Below are positions 11,455 to 22,941 of a stretch of DNA of 64,000 bases, piece after piece. The stretch comes from Cryoendolithus antarcticus. Taxonomy: Eukaryota; Ascomycota; Dothideomycetes; Cladosporiales; Cladosporiaceae. The DNA is taken from NCBI GenBank assembly GCA_002077065.1, contig NAJO01000016.1:682001-746000 (forward strand), read 5' to 3'. How positions within the stretch are numbered: position 1 is the stretch's first letter; each line of letters opens with the position of its first letter. Under the pieces are notes generated by a model. It was given only the letters and a program-made list of their open reading frames with translations, did no database searches and was not told the origin of the DNA. The position numbers and the translations under genes were made by a program.

Positions 11455-12380
11455 AGTAGTCAGTTCGTATGAATGAACAACGCATTTGTATCTATTTCGA
11501 GTCTAGTGTATATGTGCTTCGGCACTCCCCTCCCTCTCTTCGCCACCCACGCCACCGCGGCTGAAATCTGACCTTGATACCCTAGCATCAAGCAGCGAGC
11601 ATGCCGGGCATGTCGTGATCTCGTGAGCATTGGTAGCATCCTCTGTGGCATGACCTACGACGATCAAGTCGCGGCCGGTACTCCACTCTGGGTCTTCGAG
11701 TCACGTCAATTGCCCAGTTCCCTACAAGACGCCATCGCCTTCTCTCAGGATCCGCGGGCAGACTGCACGATCTTATCGGTTGATCCACATGCCTCGGCGA
11801 ATTGTCCATCGAGCTGAGATGCTGGTGACTCCCGTCGGCAATGGATCAAATAGCGATGATTGAAAGTCCGTCAAGGTTGATGGGCCAAAAGCAGGTCAAC
11901 ATCCGAGTTCTCGTGGCCGTGGACAGAGCAAAGTTGGAGTAGAGACCAGACGTCGAGTTCTGTTCCAGCCCGTTTTGTTCCAGCGAACGCTTTGACACGG
12001 CGTCTCGCTGCGTGTCACAGCGGGTTCTGCAGACTGATGCGGGTTCAGGTGTCTGCCCGTCTGAAATGACCAACAGTGGTGGATCGGCGTCTCGGACCAG
12101 CGAGGATACCTGCCGAGCACTATCGTGACTAAGTGCCCCGGCTGTAGTGCTGCGGTGAGATGGCGGCGTTTCCATAACGTGCTTCCGCCGTGGCAGCTCC
12201 GGCAGCATTGGAACGTCTTCAGCGGCCTTGCGCAGCGCTGAGCTGGCCTTGGAGCTTTTCGCACAGGCTGCAGCATGACAATCCAATGTCATTGGTGCGT
12301 AGGCGTTCGTGGTAGCGGCCCTCGGAGCATCCTCGCCTTCGTCCCTCAAGCCATCCCATCAAGTCCTATGCATCCTCCAT
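11455..12380. other. Intergenic, with a weak minus-strand open frame
   Basis: No supported gene. A minus-strand frame at 11846-12349 (167 codons) is Ser/Ala-rich, has no recognisable domain and weak codon bias, so it is not called. The gap carries the 3' ends of the NRPS-like gene and of the SDHAF1-type gene. Confidence 0.45.
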
Positions 12381-12620
12381 TCAGCCAACGACATCCCTCA
12401 CGCCCTTGTCAGCATACGTCTCCAGCTGTCTCGTCCCCTTTCTCAGGAAGAACTCAATCGCGCTAAAGTCCTTCTTGTCGAGATGAATGTTCTTGTCGAA
12501 CTCCTTCCGGGCAAAAGATTGGAAGTGTGGCCGTGAGTGTTCCGGCTTCGTGCGAGCGGTGCGCAGGCATTGGCGGTAGAGGGCGAGGACAGCCTTTTGC
12601 AGACCGGAGAGGCGGGGCAT
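12381..12620 (-). CDS. SDH6: LYR-motif succinate dehydrogenase assembly factor 1
   Basis: A 79-residue, single-exon protein matching SDHAF1 (yeast Sdh6), a mitochondrial matrix chaperone needed to insert Fe-S clusters into the succinate dehydrogenase iron-sulfur subunit. The N-terminus reads MPRLSGLQ, then a hydrophobic turn ending in ALYRQCLR, which holds the LYR tripeptide. It is followed by a KPEHR/F-type basic helix and a C-terminal KDFSAIEFFLRKGTRQLE helix, the conserved end of the family. The ATG at 12620 was chosen over the longer frame because the family starts directly with MPxLSGLQ. It lies head to head with ARP2 (265 bp between starts), so they may share a promoter region. Confidence 0.85.
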   Translation of the reverse strand: MPRLSGLQKAVLALYRQCLRTARTKPEHSRPHFQSFARKEFDKNIHLDKKDFSAIEFFLRKGTRQLETYADKGVRDVVG

Positions 12621-12885
12621 GGAGTGGGAGTGACTGGTATAAGGTAAGAATGATGATGACACACCAGGTCTAGTAGGAGATGCAGGTAACTGTTACATGT
12701 ACTTTGATGTCGGGCTCTTGGCACTCCACGTCACTCTATGGCTATGTACTTTGCATGGGTAAAGTGAGGGCCTGCCATATCGATCATCCCCATGCGCCAA
12801 CGACTGTGCTGGAGTCCTCGTGAACCACTGCTTCGTCTTACTCCTCCCCTCCTCCTCCCATCTCTTGCCCTCCCACACCGCCACC

Positions 12886-14238
12886 ATGGCGGAAGTCCCC
12901 ATCGGTACCACTCGCTCCCCCACCCCAACCATATCCCCAGCTGACACCCTCCAGTCCTCGATGGCGGGACTGGATTTCTCAAAGCTGGCTATGCCGGCAC
13001 TGTATGTTCTATCCGATCTCACGACGCCCTGTTGATCTCACTCGGTAGCTTACGCTAAATCCCCAGAACTTCCCCGACCACCAATACCCCTCCATAGTCG
13101 GCCGCCCCATCCTCCGCACGGAAGAGCAAAACCAGGAAGGCATAGTCCTCAAGGACATCATGTGCGGCGACGAAGCAGCAGCAGCACGGAGCATGCTCCA
13201 AATCACATACCCCGTACGTCCCTATGATCCCACCCACCTCATCCCCTCAGCCTCCCGCTGACCAGACGATCCCACACGCAGATGGAGAACGGCATCGTAA
13301 AACGCTGGGACGACATGCAACACCTCTGGGACTACACCTTCTACGAGAAAATGAAGCTGGACCCCACAAACCGCAAAATCCTTCTCACCGAACCCCCCAT
13401 GAACCCCCTCAAAAACCGCGAACACATGGCCGAAGTCATGTTCGAGCGCTACGGCTTCGGCGGCCTCTACGTCGCCATCCAAGCCGTGCTAGCCCTCTAC
13501 GCGCAAGGTCTAAGCAGCGGCGTAGTAGTGGATTCAGGTGACGGCGTAACGCACATTGTACCAGTGTACGAGTCCACCGTGTTGAACCACTTGACGCGGC
13601 GACTAGATGTCGCCGGCCGAGACGTGACGCGGAATCTCATCTCCCTCCTCCTACGACGAGGCTACGCTCTAAACCGCACAGCAGACTTCGAAACCGTGCG
13701 CGCGATAAAGGAGAAGCTGTGCTACGTCTCCTACGACCTCGCGCTCGACCAGAAGTTGTCAGAAGACACCACCGTGCTGGTAGAATCCTACACCCTCCCC
13801 GACGGCCGCGTGATCAGAGTAGGCAGCGAACGCTTCGAAGCCCCCGAATGCCTCTTTCAACCCCACCTGGTCGACGTCGAACAACCCGGCATAGCCGAAT
13901 TCCTCTTCCAAACCATCCAGTCCGCAGACGTCGATATCCGCAGTTCCCTCTACCGCGCCATCGTGCTCTCCGGCGGCTCGTCAATGTACCCCGGCCTGCC
14001 TTCCCGAATGGAGAAAGAGATCAAGCAGTTGTGGCTGACGCGGGTGTTGAAGGGTGATCCGGAGCGGCTGGAGAAGTTCAAGGTCAGGATTGAGGATCCA
14101 CCCAGAAGGAGGCATATGGTGTTTCTTGGGGGGGCGGTGTTGGCGAATATCATGGCGGAGAGGGAGGACATGTGGGTTTCGAAGGCGGAGTGGGAGGAGC
14201 AGGGCCCGAGAGCGTTGGAGAAACTGGGTGGGCGGTGA
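12886..14238 (+). CDS. ARP2: Actin-related protein 2 (Arp2/3 complex)
   Basis: Nucleating subunit of the Arp2/3 complex that makes branched actin at endocytic patches. Four exons, 12886-12904, 12955-13001, 13067-13213 and 13282-14238, give 389 residues, the usual Arp2 length. The start has a near-ideal CCACCATGG context. The small first introns (50, 65 and 68 bp) must be removed to recover the actin-fold nucleotide loop: MAEVPI, then [15 protein letters not shown], then [14 protein letters not shown]. Later family marks are the TEPPMNP segment, the [17 protein letters not shown] phosphate-2 loop and [11 protein letters not shown] different frame over exon 2 also looks open (starting MAGLDF) but destroys the actin signature. 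High confidence. Confidence 0.95.
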
Positions 14239-14968
14239 GCGTTCTATTCACGAAGTCAGAGGACTGAGTTTTAGCGCTACATTGCGCCGACGAAATGGGA
14301 AGCGCTTGGTGCAGCTCTGGTGGCGACAGCTGTGCCAGGGAAAGTCACTATGGTGGGAAAAGAGCAGTTCGATCTGCGCCGACTACATGCAAGTTGATCT
14401 GCCTCGTGCCCCGGGGGAGCAGGAGAATCGCTGCAGTAGATAGATTTATCAGCACCGACTCAAAAGCTCGTTACGAATACCTCACACCTGATCCCACTTC
14501 CCTTCTCAGAGCAGATCGAACGCAATGTGTTAGTAAATCTCACATGCACAAGCCATGCACATCTTACAGATGGCATCTAATGATAACGAGCGATCCAGGT
14601 ACGGCTGAGGCATGGCAGACAGTCGAAGTATTGCTTGCGTGCTGTCTAACAGAGCGCTGCATACTCTACGCCACTTCGGCCGATTGCTCGCTCGCTGTGA
14701 GCGCTGACATACAGCGCAGTTCTTCGGGGCGCTTCAATAGTGCGCTTTCATGAGCTCATTTGGACATCAGCCGACGTTTGCTGCCCGTGTCGCGCCAGTC
14801 TTGCTTCTCGGCAAGAACTCCAAACAAGGGAGACATCATGGTCGATCCCTGACATTATTCCCTCCAACGCCCTGCGATGCTCATGCTGTACAGGTCATTC
14901 CCCTTACCGCACCCTCGACGCACCGCTGGTCTCAGCTCACAAAGCCAGGCAAACATCTAGTACGGCTC
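14239..14968. other. Intergenic between converging ARP2 and DBP5
   Basis: About 730 bp holding the two 3' ends. Open frames are short and without codon bias. Nothing else recognised. Confidence 0.5.
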
Positions 14969-16656
14969 CTAGCCATCCATAGTGACCTCCTTCGCCGCCT
15001 GAACCGGCTCACTCTTCACCTCCACCTTCGTCTCCTCCTTCGCTCCCGCATTCCTCGCGTTCTTCATAACGCCCTTCAGCATCTTCTCCACAGCGTCCCA
15101 ATCACTCGTGTCAAGCCTCGTAGGCTCGATGCCAAAGTGACGACCGATCTCTTGCAGCATCTCCCAGCTGCGACGGTCATGCACAAAGGTTAGGGCGGCG
15201 CCGGTGCGGCCGAAACGACCGGTACGACCGATGCGGTGGAGGTAAGTCTCATAGTCTGGCTGGTGGTCTTGTGTGGTGGGTACGTCGTAGTTGATGACCA
15301 TTGTCACGGTTTGGACGTCGATGCCACGGGCGAGGACGTTAGTAGTGATGAGGACTTTCGCCTCGCCTGTGCGGAAACGGTTGAAGACTGCATCACGCTC
15401 GGAGCCTTCAAGGGCGCCGGAGAGGGCTGCTACGGCGTGGCCAGACGCGACCATGCGCTTCTCGATTTCGGTTGCCGTGTCGCGACGACGCACGAAGATG
15501 ATCGACGAGGCAATTGTCATGAGGGAGTAAAACTTTAGGAGTGCCTCGTACTTTGCCTCGTCGCTGTCACAGTCAAGGTACATTTGCTTGATACCTTTGA
15601 CTGTGAGCTTCTCCACCTCGAGTGTGATCTGATTCGAGTTGGGTGCGAAGGTGTTCGCGAAGTTGAGCACCTGATCCGGGAAGGTGGCGGAGAAAAGGAC
15701 GATCTGTGCGTTCTTAGGTAGTTGCTGCTTCACACGTTGGCACTGGTCGCCCATGCCGCCAATGTCCAGCATGTTGTCGGCCTCATCTAGAGTCAGTACC
15801 TTGATGGAGCGGGTGTCGAGTTGGCGGCGCTTCATCACGTCCATCACCGTGCCGGGTGTACCGACGATGATCTGGCCGACGACCGGCTTGCCGCGATTGG
15901 CAGGGTTGGGAATTGCCTCGCCGATAGTGAGGCCGTCAGCTTCCATGAACATGCCGAGCATCTTCGCCACACTAGCGATCTGGCGTGCTAGCTCACGCGT
16001 GGGAGCGAGGACAAGACACTGTGGGCTGGGATTCGAAAGGTCGATGCGCGTGAGCATGTTGAGTGTGAAGGCAGCCGTCTTGCCCGTGCCAGATTGTGAC
16101 TGGCCAATGAAGTTTGAGGCGGGGTTCTTCATGAGTAGGGGCAGGGCACGCTCCTGGATCTTAGAAGGCTTATGGAAGCCGTTGAGGGCGAGTGAGCGCT
16201 GTAGGGCGTCCGACCTGCATGAAGTCAGTATAAGATGCAGTAAGCAGTAGCGCATGTGACGGACAGGTTCAGCTCATCAAAGCTCTTGATCGAATTGAGA
16301 GGGCTGTTTGGATCACCCTGAAGGTCGGCGAGCTTGACATTGACGTCGAATTCGGGCTCATCGAGTCCGGACCCGTTCAGCCAAGTGCTAGCGCCGTCAC
16401 CTTGCGCCACGCTGAGTGATGAGTCGTCTGAAGGATTGGGCTTAGAAGGTGTCTCTTTGGGGACTTCGGTCGCGTCGACCTTCTCGACTGGAGGTGGCTG
16501 TGGCGTCGATTCGGTGGGTGTTTCGACTTCATCAGCCCAGTTGAACTTCTCAGTGGGCTTGTCTGAGGCTGTGCTGTTCGCTTTGTCTGGGAATGACAGG
16601 CGGTCGGCGAAGCTTTTGGCTATGCCGCTCGTGTCTCCCGCTGTGTTGTCCGCCAT
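14969..16656 (-). CDS. DBP5: DEAD-box ATP-dependent RNA helicase Dbp5
   Basis: RNA-dependent ATPase that remodels mRNPs on the cytoplasmic face of the nuclear pore during mRNA export. Two exons (16656-16265 and 16214-14969) are separated by a 50-bp GTCCGT...TGCAG intron that restores the FDELNLS junction just before the Q-motif region. Motifs in order: Q motif with [10 protein letters not shown], motif [11 protein letters not shown], Ia PTRELARQ, Ib [49 protein letters not shown]. Residues 1-120 are acidic and low complexity, as in Dbp5 rather than other DEAD-box proteins. The ATG at 16656 begins MADNTAG; earlier codons in the frame look non-coding. It diverges from BZZ1. Confidence 0.94.
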
Positions 16657-17126
16657 TGCGAAGTGAAGGTCAAGTTTGCTGCAGTGAATGATAAGTCTCG
16701 TGCTGCAGGCGAGTGCAGCGCCGGAACCACGTGAAAGTAGCTTTGAGCGTAGTGATAGCGTCAAGTGATGGTGACGGACGCTCCGCTCGTCTCTAGGTCG
16801 TGTTCACGTTTTGCAGTAAATCGATGAAGTGTTGCATGAATCAGTGATGTCGATCAACAATTATTCGAGAGCCCCACATGCAGGCCATCTGCAAGCGCGG
16901 GGCAGGAACGTCCCGCCAGCCGCGTTGCAGGGATGACCCACATTGCACCTGAATCGCTGTCTGTCCATGTACACGGTGGATAAATGAAGTCGCGGATGTG
17001 GAGGCGCCGAGCGACGGACTGCAGCAAGTGACAAGTCCACGTCTCGGCACAGTGCATACCGCACACAGTATTGCTAGACACATGCTATGTTTCACGACTG
17101 CAGTACACCCTCACCAATGACGAACG
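16657..17126. promoter_or_regulatory. Divergent promoter region, DBP5 / BZZ1
   Basis: 470 bp between divergent starts of two housekeeping genes. No gene or well-defined motif recognised inside. Confidence 0.5.
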
Positions 17127-19572
17127 ATGGCCGAGGTTGACATTGCACCCAACTTCGGCGCTGAGCTAAAGGATGGCTTCAAGAACGCCAATGCATGGGT
17201 TGGCGGCGGCATTCAATGGCTGGATGACATCCAAGCCTTCTACCGCGAGCGTGCTGTGATTGAAAAGGACTATTCGGCCAAACTCGCGGCGCTTGCGAAG
17301 AAGTACTTCGACAAGAAGCTCAAGAAGAGCAGTAGTTTGAGTGTGGGAGACACTCCGACGGTCACGCCGGGATCGCTGGAGAGTGCCTCTATGACCACGT
17401 GGACTGTGCAATTGTCGACACTTGAATCGAGAGCAGCAGAGCATGAGCGCTTCAGTCAGCAATTGGTTACTGGCCTTGCGGAGCCCTTGAAGAATCTCGC
17501 TGCACGATACGAGGATCTGCGCAAGCAACACGAGGGCTATGCGGCGAAGCTGGAGAAGGAGCGGGATTCATCGTACGGAGATCTGAAGAAGACCAAGGGC
17601 AAATACGACAGCGTATGTCAGGAAGTCGAGAATAAGCGAAAGAAGATAGAAAGTTCATTCGATCATGGCAAGACGAAGGCGCAAGGAGCATACGTGCAGC
17701 AGCAGGCTGACATGCGTAATACGAAGGTTTGTCTGGTATAGCAAGATATGGTGGCGTTATGCTGAAGAAGTGGTAGAACACATACCTGATCACCATCAAT
17801 GTCACGAATAAGCAGAAGGAGAGATACTACTACGAGTATGTCCCCGAACTCCTCGACGTAAGAATCACCAGACCTCAAGCTGCACTATCGAGCACTTAGA
17901 CTCAGGTACATCTGCTGACGATCTGTCTACTAGGCCTTGCAAGCTCTATCCGAAGCTCGAACAGCAACCTTGAACAACATCTGGAGCGCCGCATCAACGA
18001 TGGAAACGCAGACACTCGACCGATCGCTGCAACTAATGTCGCATCTTTCCTCCGAGATACCTCGAAACATTCCCGTCCTCGACAGCATGATGTTCGTTCG
18101 CCACAATGCACTCCAGCACTGGCAACCGCCATCCGACTTCGTATTCGAGCCGAGTCCAGTGTGGCTAGACGACAACAGCATGGCCTCCGATCCGCAAAGT
18201 CGCACCTTCCTGATGAACATCCTTTCGAAGTCCAAGTCCTTACTTGGAGCACTGCGAAAGGAATGTGAGGCTAAGCGCCGGGAGGTGGACGGCGCAAAAC
18301 GAGTCCGTCAAGCCATTCGCGAAGGCAAAGACAAACGAGATGAAGTCGAGGTCGTGCGATCGCTATTTGTGCATTCCGAATCACTCCACGAAGCCGAACG
18401 CCGCCGTGTGACAGCGGAAGTCGAAGTTGAGACCATCACGGCAGTCATGGGCGACATCAGTGTAGGTATGCGGGCTCACAAGTTCGAGAACAAGACGTTC
18501 AAGATACCGACGAACTGCGATCTCTGTAGCGATCGCATATGGGGACTGTCGGCAAAGGGATTGAGTTGCATGGACTGTGGCTATACGTGCCATTTGAAGT
18601 GCGAGCTCAAAGTGCCCGCAGACTGTCCAGGAGAGCTCGACAAAGATGCGAGAAAAGCCGCCAAAGCGCAGCGACAGGTCGAGGCGCAGAACATGGCCGC
18701 AACACCTGCTAGGCCTGAGATGGCTACTAATGGTAACGGCAATGGAACAAGCTCGCATCGCGACTCTTTGCCATCACTCCAGCGCAGCGACACAATCGGA
18801 TCCATGAACACCCTCTCATCAGGTTACGCGGCGTCTGCTCATCGGAGTGTGTCTGGAGCAACGGTGACGAGCCCCGTGGAGACGAAGCCAGCTCCGATCA
18901 GTAAAGGGCACAGAGTCATGGCTCCGCCGCCTGCGGCTTACAAAACCGCTGCGGATGACGATGACAGCAGCTCGAACGAGCAGAAGGGAAAGATGCTATA
19001 CGCCTACGCAGCCAACGGCGTTGGCGAGATCTCGGTCTCGGAAGGCATCGACTTTGCAGTCGTGGAGCCAGACGGTACGTCTCCCAAATCATTCCTCCCT
19101 CTGTTCAAACTGTTCAGCCCACTGACTTGTGATTTTTGTTACAGACGGTTCAGGCTGGCTCCGCATCCGGCCCCTCTCACCCTTCTCCTCTCAAACCCCC
19201 GGCCTGGTACCCACATCCTACACCGAGCTCCAACCTCGTCCTTCACCACGCCCGATCTCAACGCTCAGCTCCGCCGCCTCTGCTTCTACGACCTCGCTAA
19301 ATTCCAATACAGCGCCACGGAAGCAAGGCCCTGCTGTTGCGCCACGGCGAGGGAAGCGGACGGTGTCTACGAGTGGTGGGCCGGGGGCAGGGGCTGGGGT
19401 GAAGTACGTGGAGGCGCTGTATACGTACGAACCCTCAGGGGATGGAGAGACGGGAATGACTGCAGGCGAGCGGTTGGTATTGATCAAAGATGATGAGGGA
19501 GATGGGTGGTGTACTGTGCGAGGCAGTAAGGGTGAAGGCGTGGTGCCTGCTGGGTGGGTAAAAGCTTCATAG
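17127..19572 (+). CDS. BZZ1: F-BAR / C1 / SH3 protein Bzz1
   Basis: Membrane-bending adaptor that recruits WASP-type actin nucleation factors to endocytic patches. Four exons: 17127-17726, 17777-17857, 17934-19074 and 19145-19572, about 749 residues. The N-terminal FCH/F-BAR domain (about 1-290) contains NAWVGGGIQWLDDIQAF and long coiled coil. A C1 zinc domain (about 395-445) shows HKFENKTFKIPTNCDLC...C and CGYTCHLKCE. The C-terminus carries two SH3 domains: the first starts MLYAYAANGVGEISV before intron 3, the second has ALYTYEPSGDGETG and a VPAGWVK end. Between C1 and SH3 lies a Ser/Pro-rich linker. This F-BAR-C1-SH3-SH3 order is diagnostic for Bzz1. Intron 3 (19075-19144) splits the first SH3 domain. 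Confidence 0.93.
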
Positions 19573-19625
19573 CCGCTATCTCTCTCCACCCTAATCCCGA
19601 ACGCCCTGCCTTGGTCCCTACATGA

Positions 19626-21517
19626 CTACCGCTTCACATCCGGCTCCCAAGACATCCGACTCGGCTGCCCGATCCCCTCTTCCCTCCCTGTGCCTAGTTC
19701 TTGTACGTCGCTGCCTGGCATCTCGTAGATTGCGCTTCGCCCTTCTACTTCGTGCGCGACGGCGTACTTGCCGTCGCTGCCGAAGTAGCCTGCCTCTCCA
19801 CGCCCGCCGTCCATCTCCGAGTAGCCGGCCTTGTTAGGATCAATCTTATGCGGACTGTCCAGCTCCTGAGCATAAGGTTTATGCGGCGCAGTGAGCTCGT
19901 GGATCTCCCCACCTCCAAGTTCGCCGCCGATAGGCGCCGATATGAATGGTCTTCCTTCGTTGTCCGTCGAGTTGGGTGAAGGAGGGGAAGGGTTCTTAGC
20001 TTCCAGCTCCGCGGCTTTGGCAGCGCGGGTCTTCGTGCTGCGACGTCGGAGGAACCAGATGAGCAAGGCTATGAGGGCTATGAGGGCGATGATGCCTACG
20101 ACCACGCCTGCAATTGCGCCTGCACCAAAAGACGAGGAGGATGAGGAGGACGCGGCGCGGGCTTTGGACGTCCAGTCGGGGGAAAGGATGGAGTGGATAT
20201 TCGTGTTTTGCAGCGCCATCTGGTCCCATTTGCAGGGTGCTACTGTGAAGTTGCCGCGGTCGTAATCAGCTATGATATACGCCTCCTGGAAGAATGCGCG
20301 GCCGAGTGTGTATTGCGATTCGTTCGCCGCCCGCTGCAGGGGAAAGTAGTAGGATGTTGTGCCGTTGTCGATGATTGGGAAGGAAACGTTCAGGTCGAAG
20401 GCGCCGTATGGTAGACCTATGTCGACTGTCGAGCTGCCGTTGGTGAGCGTGAAGTTCACGTATGCGCCGTTGGTTGTCAGAGTTTGGTGCTTATCGCCGC
20501 TGACGAGATAGCGGTTCACGGTGCTGTTGTATTTCAGCCCAAACGCGTTTTCGAAGGCGCTGCAGGCAGTTCCAGGGAGCCAGATCTCGGCCACCGTGGA
20601 GTCCAGGTAAGCTGAGATTTGCCCGTCAGGCAGGAGGTTCTTATTGCCTCGCGCGTCCCCTGTAGATATGGCGCTGATGTCTACGAGCAAGTCTCGCGAT
20701 ATGTCGCCGCCGAATTTGAAGGTTGTGTCAGTTGGTTTGAAGCGGGATGTGTCGTAGCCGCCTAGTGTGAGGGAGCCGTAGACTTTGTTGAAGCGGTATT
20801 GGTTGCCGGCTGTGTAGCCGTAAGAGCGGCTGGGGATGCTACTGCTGTTGTAAAGCAACTCCATGAACGAAGGCTGCGGGCTGTTCAGGGTGCTGAAGTT
20901 AGTCGGCAGTGGGTTGAGCCCGAAGATGCCAATCCAGTAGTTCGAGTCTGCGATCGCGAAGAGCACTGAATGATCGACCTTGGGTCCTCCCGAGCCCTGC
21001 CATCCTAGCGTGATGTCTTCGTACCCAGCGTCGCCAGTCGTATCCAGCCCCAGATTCGACTCGATCTCGGTCCCGTATGGTGTGAGTGGTTGGTATGTCA
21101 CACTTCTACTCCAGTCGTATGTGAAGCCTCGGATGTTGTTGCAGTCTGGAACGTAGTACGCTGGACATCCCCCGGTGCCGTTTATCACCCATGTATTGTA
21201 GCCCGCGGTCGAGGGCATGACTCGGACATTTTGTGTCTGTACAGTGCCGCCGCCGAGTTGCAGGGGAAATGACGACCATGGCCCGTCTGAATGCAAGTCA
21301 GCCATCGCTCCTGCCATCTGCCACTCTGTATGCTCTTACCATTTCCGTCCCAATATTGACTCGGCGCAATGCTGATCGCAGCTGGTATCGTGACATTACT
21401 CGAGTCCGCTCGTCTGCTTAGCCTCTTCACATTCTTTGCCCACACCTCTGGTACCGAGACTGCAACTGTCGATTGCACCAACGCCAATATCCATAACAGG
21501 TCTCGTGAGACCACCAT
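19626..21517 (-). CDS. Membrane-anchored aspartyl-protease-like protein, first catalytic Asp missing
   Basis: Predicted secreted, type I membrane protein with a peptidase A1 fold, 612 residues, in two exons (21517-21340 and 21286-19626; 53-bp intron). A signal peptide covers roughly residues 1-22 (LLWILALVQSTVAV). Where pepsin-like enzymes have the first Asp-Thr-Gly, this protein reads MPSTAGYNTWV, so the catalytic Asp is absent. The second lobe keeps a partial motif, YLDSTVAEIWLPG. Many NxS/T sites precede a Ser run, a TM helix of the type AIAGVVVGIIALIALIALLIW and a basic stop-transfer RRR. The cytoplasmic tail of about 150 residues is rich in Pro, Gly and Glu. By family knowledge this is a likely pseudoprotease, perhaps a wall or glycan sensor; that role is inference. 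An ATG at 21517 is the first in frame. Confidence 0.8.
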
Positions 21518-22941
21518 TGCCGTCACGCAGCGCGCCCGCGCACTGTGAGCTGAAGTCCTCCAGAGACCGTACTAGGTGAGACAGAACAGCAACGTGTATG
21601 GCGTAAGATCAGCGATCGAGACTCGAACGAGACAAGAGTACAGAAAGATGACGCTGTACGAAAGGAAAGAACATTGCAAGGCTCATACTCGTACAGTAGT
21701 CAGGCCGTCAGGCGCAGTAGCCAGCATGCGCCGGCGCGAACGCTGTCAGCTCGAGAGGAGGTGGAGGATTCCCAGCGCTTCGCTTAACTTTGTGCAATCT
21801 ATTGTACACGAGAGCGCATTCTTCCGCGTTTGCGATGGTATGATTAAACACACTTTCTCAGGCGGTGCTGTTTGGTCTTCCGCTTGCTTGAACGTCATCT
21901 GACTTCGTGTCGCCTATTCTCATTGCTCGGCATCGGTGTCAGTGGCTCGCTCGAACATCGATCCATGGCTTCGATTGGGGCTAAATTTAGCCTTTCTGGA
22001 TCTGCCAAGGCGTCCCATTGGCTGAGTTCCTTCGTACCTTGTGTTCTCGACCATCACCCACCATGATGCACGAGTCTCATGATTTTGGTCCTGCCCTCAA
22101 GGAGGGTCTTGCTATCCCCGCTGGATAAGCTGTTTCGACTGGATCTGACACGGACAACAGACGACGCATGGCTGCCCTCCATCAGCAGGCCCGGGCGCCC
22201 GACGCTTCGTGAAGGTCGAGAGATTCAAGCACGAATACGGACTGCCTCCTTTTGTTCTGAAGCTCTTCGACTGTCGCGAATTTAGTCACTCTTTGGCCAG
22301 CAGCAGCATTTGTCTCAAGGCGATACCCATCTCGTAGGCGCAAGTTATGATAGTGGTTTCGCATAAGTCGTCCTGGACACATCTCTGCGAGCATACTTCG
22401 AACGGAGCTACAATTGTGCAAACGCGAGAGCCTGCTCATACCGATGTCTGTTACAATCTACAGCTTCGCGCACGAGTGACAATAACTCGTACGCACCCAA
22501 GCTTCTCAGATCGTCCAGCAACAACGCCTGTACGAACTGACTGTCGGAGCGATAGACGACCTCGGGTAACACTACCGTGGCATACCTTCCTCAACAGTAG
22601 TGATTACGGAGCAGTGCTCATATCCCAGCATCAGGCTGACTCGCAATATGGAGTGAAGCTCTTATTCCCATACATGCTCAAGATGCTGCGCGCAGTCAGC
22701 ACCGGCAATGCGTGCGGGGTGACATGAGTCCCGCCGGCTATGCGTCCTGCTGCAAGGTACTCTGAAGACACGAGGCCGATGTGCAGTGCCATGCTAAAGA
22801 CGTCGCAAAGTATAAAGGTACAGTTAGGTGTAAGGCCTCTCTTACATCTTCATTGTCATTGTAGACGAGCTTCTTCTACTCTTCAAATCCCTCAGAAATC
22901 TCGTAACAAGCAGACCAAGCCGTGAGCTTACAGTAGCCAAC
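21518..22941. other. Intergenic, about 1.4 kb
   Basis: Separates the aspartyl-protease-like gene and the sugar transporter, which diverge. Open frames here are short, with irregular codon use. No repeat or RNA gene recognised. Confidence 0.5.

Noticed and set aside
11846..12349. 167-codon minus frame downstream of SDH6
   Set aside because: Low-complexity Ser/Ala composition, no domain, no splice partner.
12961..13035. Frame starting MAGLDF over ARP2 exon 2
   Set aside because: A shifted reading of the actin nucleotide loop; the correct frame gives [13 protein letters not shown].
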